A stretch of 12,913 bases of DNA from the NCBI GenBank assembly GCA_002491065.1, contig DKVF01000066.1:35372-48284 (forward strand), in the 5' to 3' direction. Numbering within the stretch: the first letter of the stretch is position 1; each line of letters begins with the position of its first letter. This document shows, piece after piece, positions 1 through 7,627 of this stretch. This stretch comes from Peptococcaceae bacterium UBA7185. Its GTDB lineage: Bacteria; Bacillota; Peptococcia; Peptococcales; Peptococcaceae. The translations under genes were made by a program, and so were the position numbers. The notes under the pieces are model-generated. The model made no database searches. It had not been told where the DNA came from and was given only the letters and a program-made list of their open reading frames with translations.

Positions 1-30
1 CTATATAAATCAAGTAAAGGATGTGTTTCT

Positions 31-636
31 ATGTCGACCACAAAAAAAATACAATGGACCGTTTCTCTACTTATTCCGTTTATTTTATTATTTACGCCAA
101 TGGAAATGGCCATGAAATTATTTTTTGCTGTTACAGTTTGGGGCATTTTGACGGTCGCTTTTGATTTGATGGACAAATTGGTACCGTCATTATTAATGCC
201 GACATTATACGTTTTATTAGGGATTGCGCCTTCCTCTGCTGTTTATGCAGCGTGGAGCAGCACCACGGTCTCTTTAGCAATTAGCTCATTGGTAATGGCT
301 AGTTGTTTGGCCGAGTGTGGTGTTTTGGAACGGATGGCCTATTGGTTGCTAAAAAAATGCAACGGAAAATTTACAAGAGTTTGTTGGGGCGTTTTCTTTG
401 TGGCACTCGTTTTATCCATTTTTACATTTGGAAATATTGCTTTCGTGGTTGCAGCGATGGTAGCGGGTATCATCAATGTTTTGGATATTAAAAAGACAAA
501 AGAAGGCATGGTACTTATGATGGGTACAATGTGGGTTTGCTTTGCAACCTTATATTTTGTCTACAATCCAACCTCTGTGCCAATTGTAGCGGCGGCGGCT
601 CAACCTGTTTTAGGAGAAATCCTTCCTGTTACCTAG
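31..636 (+). CDS. SLC13-type permease, N-terminal half (ends at TAG)
   Basis: This 201-residue product would be made if the TAG at 634-636 is respected. It contains several hydrophobic helices (around residues 9-23, 28-45, 80-95, 117-147 and 160-177) and a conserved-looking loop TFGNIAFVVAAM near residues 131-142. A weak ribosome binding site, AAAGG, lies 10 bases before the ATG. In DASS transporters each half of the protein is an inverted repeat holding part of the scaffold and part of the transport domain, and this piece corresponds to roughly the first repeat. Alone it should not transport. It is listed because the ORF is real; the spanning entry gives the preferred reading. Confidence 0.55.
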   Translation: MSTTKKIQWTVSLLIPFILLFTPMEMAMKLFFAVTVWGILTVAFDLMDKLVPSLLMPTLYVLLGIAPSSAVYAAWSSTTVSLAISSLVMASCLAECGVLERMAYWLLKKCNGKFTRVCWGVFFVALVLSIFTFGNIAFVVAAMVAGIINVLDIKKTKEGMVLMMGTMWVCFATLYFVYNPTSVPIVAAAAQPVLGEILPVT

Positions 637-1395
637 ATGGATTTTGCCTATGCCAACTGGCCTGTCATAGTTTTTTCTGTTTTATTTGAATTCCTGCTAA
701 TTAAAATTTATAAGATAGATCAATCCGATTTGAATTTGGACGCAGATTTCTTTTCTGAAAAGTTGAATGCAATGGGCGTCATGACCAAAAAGGAAAAATG
801 GGCACTGGTCTTGCTGGTAGCATTGTTTATTTACATTCTAACTAGTCCGTGGCATAAATTGGATACCACCTATGGTTTTATCTTGTTTGCAATTCTTGCT
901 TTGTTTCCAGGGATTAATGTGGCAACGCCAGCAACCTTAAAGTCGGTAGACTGGGGTATGGGATTTTTCATTGCAGCATTTTTAACCATCGGAGCGGTCG
1001 CTACGGTTTTAGGTGTAAACCAATATTTCATAAGTTTTGCCGGTGAACTTATTGGCGGCGCAGGCGCAAATATTACTTTATTCTTTGTGTCTGTGGCAGG
1101 CGCAGTAGCAAATTTGCTTTTAACACCGATTGCAATTTTGACAACACTGAGCGCACCGATGGCGCAGCTGGCAGTAGTAGCAGATTTTTCGCCGCTGGCG
1201 TCGTTCTTTACTCTAATCTTCACAGAGTGGCTTATTGTTCTTCCTTATGAATCTTTCCCAACTTTACTTTGGTTTGGCTTTGGTTGTGTCACGACACAAC
1301 AGTTCTTTAAGGTGGGAATCCTGAGACTGATTTGTTTCATGGCATTCTTCTTAATCATCATATTACCATGGTGGGGAGTGATTGGATTACTTTAA
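637..1395 (+). CDS. SLC13-type permease, C-terminal half (ATG directly after TAG)
   Basis: The 252-residue continuation of the same frame starts at the ATG that immediately follows the TAG. It has hydrophobic helices around residues 8-20, 57-71, 77-92, 106-125, 138-170, 185-203 and 226-251, plus a NLLLTPIAILTTLSAP loop that corresponds to the second substrate/cation motif of the family. An AGGAGA at 612-617 lies 19 bases before this ATG, too far for normal initiation, so independent translation would need termination-reinitiation. I think the Met is internal to a once-continuous protein. The next gene follows after 38 bases, so both would be on one transcript. Confidence 0.5.
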   Translation: MDFAYANWPVIVFSVLFEFLLIKIYKIDQSDLNLDADFFSEKLNAMGVMTKKEKWALVLLVALFIYILTSPWHKLDTTYGFILFAILALFPGINVATPATLKSVDWGMGFFIAAFLTIGAVATVLGVNQYFISFAGELIGGAGANITLFFVSVAGAVANLLLTPIAILTTLSAPMAQLAVVADFSPLASFFTLIFTEWLIVLPYESFPTLLWFGFGCVTTQQFFKVGILRLICFMAFFLIIILPWWGVIGLL

Positions 1396-1433
1396 ATCCT
1401 TCATTATTATATTGAAAAAAGGAGTGTCTGAGT

Positions 1434-3458
1434 ATGGCTTTGAGTGAAAAGGTTTTTGTTTTAGGTGTTGACGGTATGGATCCGCGTATGACAAAGAAAT
1501 ACTTAAATGCGGGGAAAATGCCCAATTTGGCAAAATTTATTGAGATGGGTGCTTGTCGCGAGGATTTGGTAATGCTGGGCGGTGTACCAACTATCACGCC
1601 GCCTATGTGGACCACGCTGGCAACTGGTGCAAATCCATCAACCCATGGGATTACATGTTTCTGGGGGCAAGATCCAGAAAAATTGGATACTTTAGTGTAC
1701 AATATGGATTCTGCAAGATGTAAAGCAGAGCAGATGTGGAATGTCACCGCGCTGGCTGGTAAAAAAACGTTAGTATGGCATTGGCCGGGTGGTGCTTGGC
1801 CGCCATCTCTGGAGCATGAAAATTTAGATGTGGTGGATGGCGTGCAGCCTGCAGCTATGTGTGTAGGTTCAGCGAATGTGGATGGAGAAAGACTTTGCCG
1901 TGCTTCAGTTGATACGCAGGAAGTAAAATATACGTCTTTCTTTTCAGCTGATACAGGTGCAGGGTGCGTTATCAACGATTTAGGCGGTGAACATCATCAT
2001 GAAGAAGCAGAAGAAGGATTCAATTTAGCAGGAAACCTGGACAGTAAAACACTGGTGAATATCGAATTATGTGTAGAAGAGGGGGAAGCCGCCGGTGAAA
2101 ATGCTGAATTTGATACGGTAGATTCTCCTTTGGTGGCAGCCCATGATTGGAGCATTGCCGTTTCAGATGGGGCGAAGGAATTTACTTTGCTGACCTCAAA
2201 TGGTTTGGTACGGCGTATTGGGTTAGTAGAAAAAAATGAAAATGGCAAATACGATAAAATTTCTATTTACAAAAATAAGAAAAGTGAAACTCCAATTTGT
2301 GTTTTAACAAAAGAAAATAACTTTGTTATAGATGTCATTGATGAAGTTGTTGCGGATGATTGTAAAGTAACTGCCAATCGAATTTATTCATTAGTAGAGT
2401 TGGATGATGCAGGGACGAATCTTTGCCTGTGGATGAGTTATGCCATTGATACTGAAAATACCGATATGTTTTGGCCAAAAAGTCTGCACAAACAGGTTAT
2501 TCAAATTGCCGGACAGATTCCTGCCATATCACTAAATGGTGCAAATGGGAAGCAGGCAAAATATGTGGAATCGTTTTCTCTGAATTGTTGGGAGCATTAC
2601 TGTGATTGGCAGGCAAAGGCGCTTTTTGGTTTAGTGCATGAAAATCAGTATGAAGTGGTATTTTCTCATCTGCACAATGTTGACAGTATGGGGCATGGTT
2701 TTTGGGGCTTGGCTATGACTGGAAATGAAGGAGTAACAGCGGAACAGGCACGAAGCTATATTGAAAAAACCTATGTAGACACAGATAACTATATTGGCAC
2801 ATTGATGCCATTATTAGAAGAGGGATGGAGTGTTATCGTTACCTCCGACCATGGATTGTTGGTGCGCAATGAAGAGTATCCTGCATTTGGCGATCCGTTC
2901 GGTGTGAATGCTAAGATTATGCATGAGTTAGGCTATACGGCTTTAAAAAAGGATTCAAAAGGAAAGCTGAAGCACGAAATCGATTGGGCCCATACAACGG
3001 CAGTGGCTTCCAGAGGCAACCATATTTATATTAACCTGAAGGGAAGAAATCCGGAAGGTATCGTGGAACCAGAAGAAAAGTATGCATTAGAGGAAAAAAT
3101 CATTACCGATTTGTACAATTGCCGTACAGACGGCGGCCAAAGATTAGTTTCTGTCGTTATGCGAAACAAAGAGGCTGCTTTATTGGGCATGGATGGTCCG
3201 GAATGCGGTGATTTGATTTATTGGCTGTCTGAAGGACCAAACCGTGTGCATGGAGACAGTTTGTCTACTTACTATGGTTTATTTGATTCTTCGGTATCTC
3301 CAATTTTTATCGCAGCGGGAGCTGGCATTAAAAAAGGTTTGAAAACTGAACGGGTTATTCGCTCAATTGATGTAACGCCGACAGTAGCCGCTTTGCTAGG
3401 GGTAAGAATGCCAGCGCAATGTGAAGGGGCTCCAGTATATCAGATTTTAGAAGTATGA
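1434..3458 (+). CDS. Alkaline-phosphatase-superfamily phosphodiesterase/nucleotide pyrophosphatase-like hydrolase
   Basis: This 674-residue protein has the type I phosphodiesterase/nucleotide pyrophosphatase fold of the alkaline phosphatase superfamily, which cleaves phosphate or sulfate esters with two metal ions. The N-terminal VFVLGVDGMDP gives the first metal ligand Asp13. PTITPPMWTTLATG holds the probable nucleophile Thr55, followed by the family's THGI at 70-73. Further ligands appear in HNVDSMGH (Asp417, His421) and TSDHG (Asp472, His473); His606 is a candidate for the last His. The C-terminal SIDVTPTVAALLG (644-656) is also typical. Residues about 125-385 form a large insert that I cannot assign; it includes an acidic stretch and a HHH at 187-189. 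There is no signal peptide, so the enzyme is probably cytoplasmic. The start is fixed by AAAGGAG at 1418-1424, nine bases before ATG. The 38-base gap to the anion permease suggests co-transcription and hydrolysis of an imported ester, but the substrate cannot be read from the sequence. The gene ends before a terminator at 3499. Confidence 0.85.
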   Translation: MALSEKVFVLGVDGMDPRMTKKYLNAGKMPNLAKFIEMGACREDLVMLGGVPTITPPMWTTLATGANPSTHGITCFWGQDPEKLDTLVYNMDSARCKAEQMWNVTALAGKKTLVWHWPGGAWPPSLEHENLDVVDGVQPAAMCVGSANVDGERLCRASVDTQEVKYTSFFSADTGAGCVINDLGGEHHHEEAEEGFNLAGNLDSKTLVNIELCVEEGEAAGENAEFDTVDSPLVAAHDWSIAVSDGAKEFTLLTSNGLVRRIGLVEKNENGKYDKISIYKNKKSETPICVLTKENNFVIDVIDEVVADDCKVTANRIYSLVELDDAGTNLCLWMSYAIDTENTDMFWPKSLHKQVIQIAGQIPAISLNGANGKQAKYVESFSLNCWEHYCDWQAKALFGLVHENQYEVVFSHLHNVDSMGHGFWGLAMTGNEGVTAEQARSYIEKTYVDTDNYIGTLMPLLEEGWSVIVTSDHGLLVRNEEYPAFGDPFGVNAKIMHELGYTALKKDSKGKLKHEIDWAHTTAVASRGNHIYINLKGRNPEGIVEPEEKYALEEKIITDLYNCRTDGGQRLVSVVMRNKEAALLGMDGPECGDLIYWLSEGPNRVHGDSLSTYYGLFDSSVSPIFIAAGAGIKKGLKTERVIRSIDVTPTVAALLGVRMPAQCEGAPVYQILEV

Positions 3459-3498
3459 TGTGTTTTTAGTAGAAGATAGTATTTAACCAATTGTATAT

Positions 3499-3552
3499 GC
3501 GGAAAGCAGGAGGATGCAAGCTTGTCTTGTATGATACCTGCTTTCCGCTTTT
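3499..3552 (+). terminator. Rho-independent terminator after the hydrolase gene
   Basis: GCGGAAAGCAGG at 3499-3510 pairs perfectly with CCTGCTTTCCGC at 3537-3548 (12 bp), followed by TTTTCT. Inside the loop, ATGCAAG (3514-3520) can also pair with CTTGTAT (3526-3532) with one G-U pair, giving a longer hairpin. It closes the permease-hydrolase transcript 40 bases after its last stop codon. Confidence 0.85.
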
Positions 3553-3602
3553 CTGTGCGTAGGAGAAAACGGTAATGAACAGTAAGTGTGAGGATGGCAT
3601 TT

Positions 3603-3638
3603 GCACAGATTACATGTGCTACATAATCTGCATGTGCT
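3603..3638 (+). repeat. Inverted repeat with interleaved direct repeats upstream of the stalk-protein gene
   Basis: CAGATTA (3606-3612) and TAATCTG (3624-3630) form a 7-bp inverted repeat with an 11-base gap. CATGTGCT occurs at 3613-3620 and again at 3631-3638, 18 bases apart. The cluster lies between the preceding terminator and the probable promoter of the next gene, where an operator could sit. There is no T-run after it, so it is not a terminator. I do not recognise a known regulator site. Confidence 0.35.
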
Positions 3639-3694
3639 GCGAAAACTTGTAAGCTGTAGAATTTAGGAGCTTGTCGCACTATACTTTCTGTTTA

Positions 3695-3703
3695 TGGTAT
3701 GAT
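3695..3703 (+). promoter_or_regulatory. Probable extended -10 promoter for the stalk-protein gene
   Basis: TGGTATGAT at 3695-3703 fits an extended -10 element (TGn followed by TATGAT), about 35 bases before the ATG at 3738. A TTGTCG at 3671-3676 resembles a -35 but is 21 bases away, longer than usual, so recognition would depend on the extended -10. The GCGGGGGT at 3723-3730 then serves as ribosome binding site. Confidence 0.4.
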
Positions 3704-3737
3704 ATGATAAGAAAAAGAAATTGCGGGGGTATTGACC

Positions 3738-5171
3738 ATGAAAAAAAAGAAAAGTGTTTTGATGCTTTTACTGCTCGGCCTTTTAGTTTGGGCCACACCG
3801 GCATACGCAAAAAATGTCTCGGTGCAGGTGCCGACCTTTCCGGTAGAGATAAATGATGTGGTGTATGACAATCAGCATGCAACCTATCCGCTGCTGGTGT
3901 ATCAGGATGTCACCTATTTTCCTATGACCTATCGAATGACCCGTTCTATGGGGTTGATTACTGCCTGGGATAATACGCAAGGTCTGTACATTGCCCAGCA
4001 TAGGGAGGATACTACGCTTACGGAAGAGATGAACAGTAAAAATAAGCTGGGCGGTAAATACACTGCCAGCATTGCCAACTATCCCATTAAGGTGAATAGC
4101 TGGTCTATTGACAATAGCAAGGAGCCTTATCCGCTGCTGAATTTCCGCGGTGTGACTTATTTTCCCTTGAGCTGGCGCTATGCCCATGATGAGTTTGGTT
4201 GGAACATAAAATGGGATGCAAAAACTGGCTTACGTGTCTGGTCGGTGCGGTATTTCGACAGTTCCTATTTTGCGTTGATTCAAGTAAATGAAAAGAATGC
4301 GCTGTTTCAGCAATTTATTACTGATTATAAAGAAGTCAAAAGGGAGGATGGCGATATAGGCTACGAGAGAATCGGTGACCGTTATCAGAGTTACAGCCTG
4401 AGTTATGGGGCGGATACGCTGCGGAAGGCCAGCGATAAGAAAGAAGATGTGACATGGAAGCAGGATTTTGGTGAGAATGTCAGCAGCGAGTTTACAGTAA
4501 AGGGCAACCAAATTTTTTATAAAGGAAAGGTACTGATCGAAGAACTTCCCGAGGAATGTCTGGATTATCCGTACATTTACGCTCACCGCTTTGCAGCTGA
4601 CAGTGGGGATTTATTGGAAGTGACAATCTACTATACCCAAACTCCCGCGCCATATACGCCCTACGTGCGCTATGTGTTTCTGGAATCTGGTGGAACAGTG
4701 AAGGAACTGACGCAATGGGACGGAAATAGTAGGGTGGATAGATTTTATGAAACGAAAACCGCGTATTATGTGTGTTCCCATGGGAGAAATGTGTCAGGAC
4801 GCTTCCATAACAGTCTGAGTACAATTATGAAGGTGGATAAAGTTGGCGGCAAGGGAACCATTTTGAACGATTTGTACAGCCAATATAAAAGCCTGGAAGC
4901 TATTGGCATGGCAGATGATAAGCTCTATGTGCGAGCCATCTATTTTGGTGATAAAGATGATTTGAAGCGACTAACCTATGACAACAAAGTAAATTTGTTT
5001 CATGACGGATATTTTTATATCGACAGCAGCGATAAGCTGCACAAAGTGCATGACTATGTAGACGGCGAAGCTTTCTTGACCCCCAACGGAAAGCTCTATG
5101 TGTACAATTCTGATACCTTGCAGGTAATCAATCTGACCGACCATAAAAAAGTCACGCAGTTGGCGGATTGA
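3738..5171 (+). CDS. Secreted protein with two tandem stalk (copper amine oxidase N-like) repeats
   Basis: The 477-residue protein starts with a clear signal peptide: KKKK, a Leu-rich core, then a cleavage site after ATPAYA (about residue 24). Two similar units of about 54 residues follow at about 34-87 and 115-168. Both carry YPLL, then VTYFP, and end in a WD-x(2,3)-GL segment, the pattern of the copper-amine-oxidase N-terminal-like 'stalk' domains common in secreted Firmicutes proteins. The remaining 300 residues are rich in Tyr and charged residues and show repeated 'KLYV/GYFYI' strand-like motifs, perhaps a beta-propeller-like sensor or binding domain; I cannot name its family. The ATG at 3738 is preferred over an in-frame TTG at 3732 because it is eight bases after a G-rich ribosome binding site (3725-3729) and begins the signal peptide correctly. 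It appears to be a single-gene unit. A cell-surface role is inferred; the function is unknown. Confidence 0.75.
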   Translation: MKKKKSVLMLLLLGLLVWATPAYAKNVSVQVPTFPVEINDVVYDNQHATYPLLVYQDVTYFPMTYRMTRSMGLITAWDNTQGLYIAQHREDTTLTEEMNSKNKLGGKYTASIANYPIKVNSWSIDNSKEPYPLLNFRGVTYFPLSWRYAHDEFGWNIKWDAKTGLRVWSVRYFDSSYFALIQVNEKNALFQQFITDYKEVKREDGDIGYERIGDRYQSYSLSYGADTLRKASDKKEDVTWKQDFGENVSSEFTVKGNQIFYKGKVLIEELPEECLDYPYIYAHRFAADSGDLLEVTIYYTQTPAPYTPYVRYVFLESGGTVKELTQWDGNSRVDRFYETKTAYYVCSHGRNVSGRFHNSLSTIMKVDKVGGKGTILNDLYSQYKSLEAIGMADDKLYVRAIYFGDKDDLKRLTYDNKVNLFHDGYFYIDSSDKLHKVHDYVDGEAFLTPNGKLYVYNSDTLQVINLTDHKKVTQLAD

Positions 5172-5307
5172 GCAGGGGACGTAGCGCGGAAAAAATTTTG
5201 CAGCAGTTAGAAATTCTGATGGAGATTGTGCAGATAAGGATGGAAAAATGCCGAAAAATCTGATAATATAAAATTTAGTAATTTTTTAGAAAGTTCTGGA
5301 TTTTCTG

Positions 5308-5336
5308 TTGAATTATTATTAATTTTATTGTATTAT
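5308..5336 (+). promoter_or_regulatory. Promoter of argF (TTGAAT-17-TATTAT)
   Basis: TTGAAT at 5308-5313 and TATTAT at 5331-5336 are separated by exactly 17 bases. This would start transcription near 5343, just before the AAGGAG ribosome binding site at 5351-5356, giving a very short leader. The two ArgR-like boxes cover both promoter elements. Confidence 0.55.
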
Positions 5337-5345
5337 TATTCAAAT
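5308..5345 (+). promoter_or_regulatory. Tandem ArgR/AhrC-like operator boxes
   Basis: Two 18-base elements, at 5308-5325 (TTGAATTATTATTAATTT) and 5328-5345 (TTGTATTATTATTCAAAT), agree at 14 of 18 positions and lie 20 bp apart, about two helical turns. Both resemble the arginine-repressor box of Firmicutes (TGAAT, AT-rich centre, ATTCA); the second has a perfect ATTCA half-site. They overlap the -35 and -10 of the argF promoter, so arginine-dependent repression by ArgR/AhrC is the expected effect. The AT-rich composition means chance similarity cannot be excluded. Confidence 0.55.
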
Positions 5346-5366
5346 GAAACAAGGAGCGTGAGATTT

Positions 5367-6293
5367 GTGAGTTTAAAGGGCAGAGATTTTTTAACCCTAA
5401 AGGATTTTACAGGGCAGGAAATCATGGACATGGTCAATTTGGGGATTGACCTGAAAACGAAATTGAAGGCGGGCATTCCCACACCGATTTTGGCGGGCAA
5501 GAGTTTGGGGATGATTTTTCAGAAGGCGTCCACCAGAACCAGAGTTTCCTTTGAAGTGGGGATGTACCAGTTGGGCGGTCAGGCGCTGTTTTTGAGCAGC
5601 CATGATCTGCAGATTGGCCGCGGTGAACCTATTCAGGATACGGCGCGGGTGCTGTCCCGCTATGTAGATGGGATTTTGATTCGTACCTTCAGCCACAAGG
5701 AAGTGGAGGATTTGGCCAAATATGCCGACGTGCCGGTAATCAACGGTTTGACCGATGATTTCCATCCTACGCAGGTCATTGCCGACTTAATCACCATCCA
5801 AGAGCATAAAAAACGGATAAAAGGATTGAAGTTTGCCTATGTAGGGGACGGAAATAATATGACCCATTCTCTGATGATTGGCGGCGCCAAAACCGGTATG
5901 GATGTGATGGTGGCCTGTCCGGAAGGTTATATGCCCAATGCGAAGATTGTGGCGCTGGCGCAGCAGTATGCCGCAGAATACGGCGGAAGTGTGACGGTAG
6001 TGCATGACCCGCTGGAAGCCATTGCCGGAGCAGATGTGGTATATACCGATACCTGGGCAAGTATGGGACAAGAAGCGGAAAAAGAAATTCGGCAGAAGGC
6101 CTTTGCTGGTTATCAGGTGGACAGTGCCAAAATGGCTTTGGCACAGCCTGATGCAATCTTTATGCATTGCTTGCCTGCATATCGGGGCTATGAGGTGACT
6201 GATGAAGTGATGGAAAGCGCCCAGTCGGTGGTATTTGATGAAGCGGAAAACCGGCTGCATGCCCACAAGGCCATTATGGCGTCGGTGATGTAA
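5367..6293 (+). CDS. argF: Ornithine carbamoyltransferase
   Basis: Catalyses ornithine plus carbamoyl phosphate to citrulline in cytoplasmic arginine synthesis. From the GTG start the product is 308 residues, the usual length. All family signatures are present at canonical positions: the carbamoyl-phosphate loop STRTR at 55-59, HPTQ at 133-136, the ornithine-binding SMG loop in TDTWASMG (232-234), and HCLP with the catalytic Cys at 267-270. The frame is open upstream to a TTG at 5328, but the GTG at 5367 is chosen because AAGGAG (5351-5356) lies ten bases before it and because the protein then starts SLKGRDFLTL, as expected. It precedes argG by 81 bases with no terminator between, so the two probably form an operon driven by the arginine-responsive promoter just upstream. 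A catabolic role (arcB) is less likely next to argG and without arcA or arcC here. Confidence 0.95.
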   Translation: MSLKGRDFLTLKDFTGQEIMDMVNLGIDLKTKLKAGIPTPILAGKSLGMIFQKASTRTRVSFEVGMYQLGGQALFLSSHDLQIGRGEPIQDTARVLSRYVDGILIRTFSHKEVEDLAKYADVPVINGLTDDFHPTQVIADLITIQEHKKRIKGLKFAYVGDGNNMTHSLMIGGAKTGMDVMVACPEGYMPNAKIVALAQQYAAEYGGSVTVVHDPLEAIAGADVVYTDTWASMGQEAEKEIRQKAFAGYQVDSAKMALAQPDAIFMHCLPAYRGYEVTDEVMESAQSVVFDEAENRLHAHKAIMASVM

Positions 6294-6374
6294 CAGCTTG
6301 CGTACTGTCTGTGAGATGAAAAGCAGATAAAAAATCATTGCAGAAAATTATAATTTTTGAAGGAGCGTTTTTGA

Positions 6375-7598
6375 ATGTCTGAGAAAGAAAAAGTTGTATT
6401 GGCATATTCCGGTGGTTTGGATACGACCACAATTATTCCTTGGTTGAAGGAGCATTATGATTATGATGTGATTTGCTGCTGCGTGAATGTAGGGCAGGGA
6501 GAAGAATTGGACGGTCTGGAAGAACGGGCGTTGTACTCCGGCGCCAGCAAACTGTACATTGAAGATGTAGTAGACGAATTTTGCGAAGACTTTATCATGC
6601 CTTGCGTACAGGCTGGTGCAGTCTATGAAAACAAGTATCTCCTGGGGACTTCGATGGCGCGTCCGCTCATTGCCAAAAAATTGGTGGAAGTAGCCCGCAA
6701 GGAAGGGGCTGTGGCCATTTGTCACGGCGCTACAGGGAAGGGCAACGACCAGGTGCGTTTTGAGTTAGGCATCAAGGCGTTGGCCCCTGACTTAAAAATT
6801 ATTGCGCCGTGGCGCTGCAATGAAACATGGAATATGCAGTCCAGAGAGGATGAGATTGCTTATTGTGAGGCCCATGGGATTCAGCTGCCGTTCTCTACTG
6901 ATTCCAGCTACAGCCGCGACCGCAATCTATGGCATATCAGCCATGAAGGGCTGGAATTGGAAAACCCCGCTTGCGCGCCCAACTATGACCATCTGCTGGT
7001 GTTGAGCGTATCGCCGGAAAAAGCACCGGACGAAGGAGAAGAATTGAGTCTGACCTTTGAAAAGGGTGTGCCGGTGGCGCTGAACGGCAAAAAAATGAAA
7101 GTCTCTGAAATCATTACGGAGCTGAACACATTGGGCGGCAAACATGGCATTGGCATTGTGGACATCGTAGAAAACCGTGTAGTAGGCATGAAATCCCGCG
7201 GCGTATATGAAACTCCCGGCGGCACCATTTTGATGGAAGCTCACAAACAGCTGGAAGAACTGATTACAGACCGCGATACTTTTGCCTTTAAAAAGATTGT
7301 GGCTACTAGATTTTCTGATGTTGTGTACGAAGGAAAATGGTTTACACCGCTGAGAGAAGCGCTGCAAGCCTTCATTCAGTCCACCGAAGAAACCATGACC
7401 GGTGAAGTAAAGATGAAATTGTATAAAGGCAATATTATCAAACAGGGTACCACTTCTCCGTATAGTATGTACAGTGAAAGTCTGGCTTCCTTCACCACCG
7501 GCGAATTGTATGACCATCACGATGCGGAAGGGTTCATCAATCTCTTTGGCTTGTCTTTAAAAGTACGGGCTATGGTGAAAGAAAACGCAGAGAAATAA
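6375..7598 (+). CDS. argG: Argininosuccinate synthase
   Basis: Joins citrulline and aspartate using ATP to give argininosuccinate, the step after ArgF. The 407-residue length is standard. The N-terminal PP-loop AYSGGLDT (10-17) binds ATP; GTSMARPLI (91-99) and HGATGKGNDQVRFE (117-130) form the citrulline/aspartate and ATP site; YSRDRNLW (179-186) is also a family signature. The start is supported by AGGAG at 6361-6365, nine bases before ATG. It lies 81 bases after argF and is followed by a terminator at 7628, so argF-argG appears to be a complete transcription unit. The usual next gene, argH, is absent here and must be elsewhere. Confidence 0.97.
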   Translation: MSEKEKVVLAYSGGLDTTTIIPWLKEHYDYDVICCCVNVGQGEELDGLEERALYSGASKLYIEDVVDEFCEDFIMPCVQAGAVYENKYLLGTSMARPLIAKKLVEVARKEGAVAICHGATGKGNDQVRFELGIKALAPDLKIIAPWRCNETWNMQSREDEIAYCEAHGIQLPFSTDSSYSRDRNLWHISHEGLELENPACAPNYDHLLVLSVSPEKAPDEGEELSLTFEKGVPVALNGKKMKVSEIITELNTLGGKHGIGIVDIVENRVVGMKSRGVYETPGGTILMEAHKQLEELITDRDTFAFKKIVATRFSDVVYEGKWFTPLREALQAFIQSTEETMTGEVKMKLYKGNIIKQGTTSPYSMYSESLASFTTGELYDHHDAEGFINLFGLSLKVRAMVKENAEK

Positions 7599-7627
7599 AA
7601 TGTTACAAAGAATAAAATTCTAAACGC

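Larger units (their letters stand above)
31..1395 (+). pseudogene. SLC13/DASS-family anion permease, interrupted by in-frame TAG
   Basis: One reading frame of 455 codons including the final TAA encodes a polytopic membrane protein, broken only by a TAG at 634-636 (codon 202). Both parts are in the same frame, with no frameshift, and their summed length (about 454 residues) matches intact SLC13/DASS permeases, which import di- or tricarboxylates, sulfate or related anions with Na+ or H+. The N-terminal part has a GNIAFVVAAM segment where family members have their first substrate/cation loop. The C-terminal part has a NLLLTPIAILTTLSAP segment that would be the second. The start at 31 has AAAGG at 16-20; the frame is open to the window edge upstream, but no other start is visible. 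The codon before the break reads 'VT' and the residues after it 'MDF', which resembles the family's (I/V)(T/S)(W/F)xD(W/F) linker, so a single TGG to TAG change is the simplest explanation. Sequencing error, true loss of function or a split protein remain possible. Confidence 0.7.

Noticed and set aside
634..636. TAG as a pyrrolysine or other recoded codon
   Set aside because: No pyl genes or recoding element are visible here, the transporter family does not use pyrrolysine, and a single TGG to TAG change explains it more simply.
5787..6338. A 183-codon open frame on the - strand over argF
   Set aside because: It is antisense to a fully conserved ornithine carbamoyltransferase and its product is His/Phe-rich without any family pattern.
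6344..6357. AT-rich palindrome AAAATTATAATTTT with TATAAT before argG, as a promoter or ArgR box
   Set aside because: TATAAT at 6349-6354 would place the start in the ribosome binding site and has no -35; the palindrome lacks the TGAAT/ATTCA half-sites.
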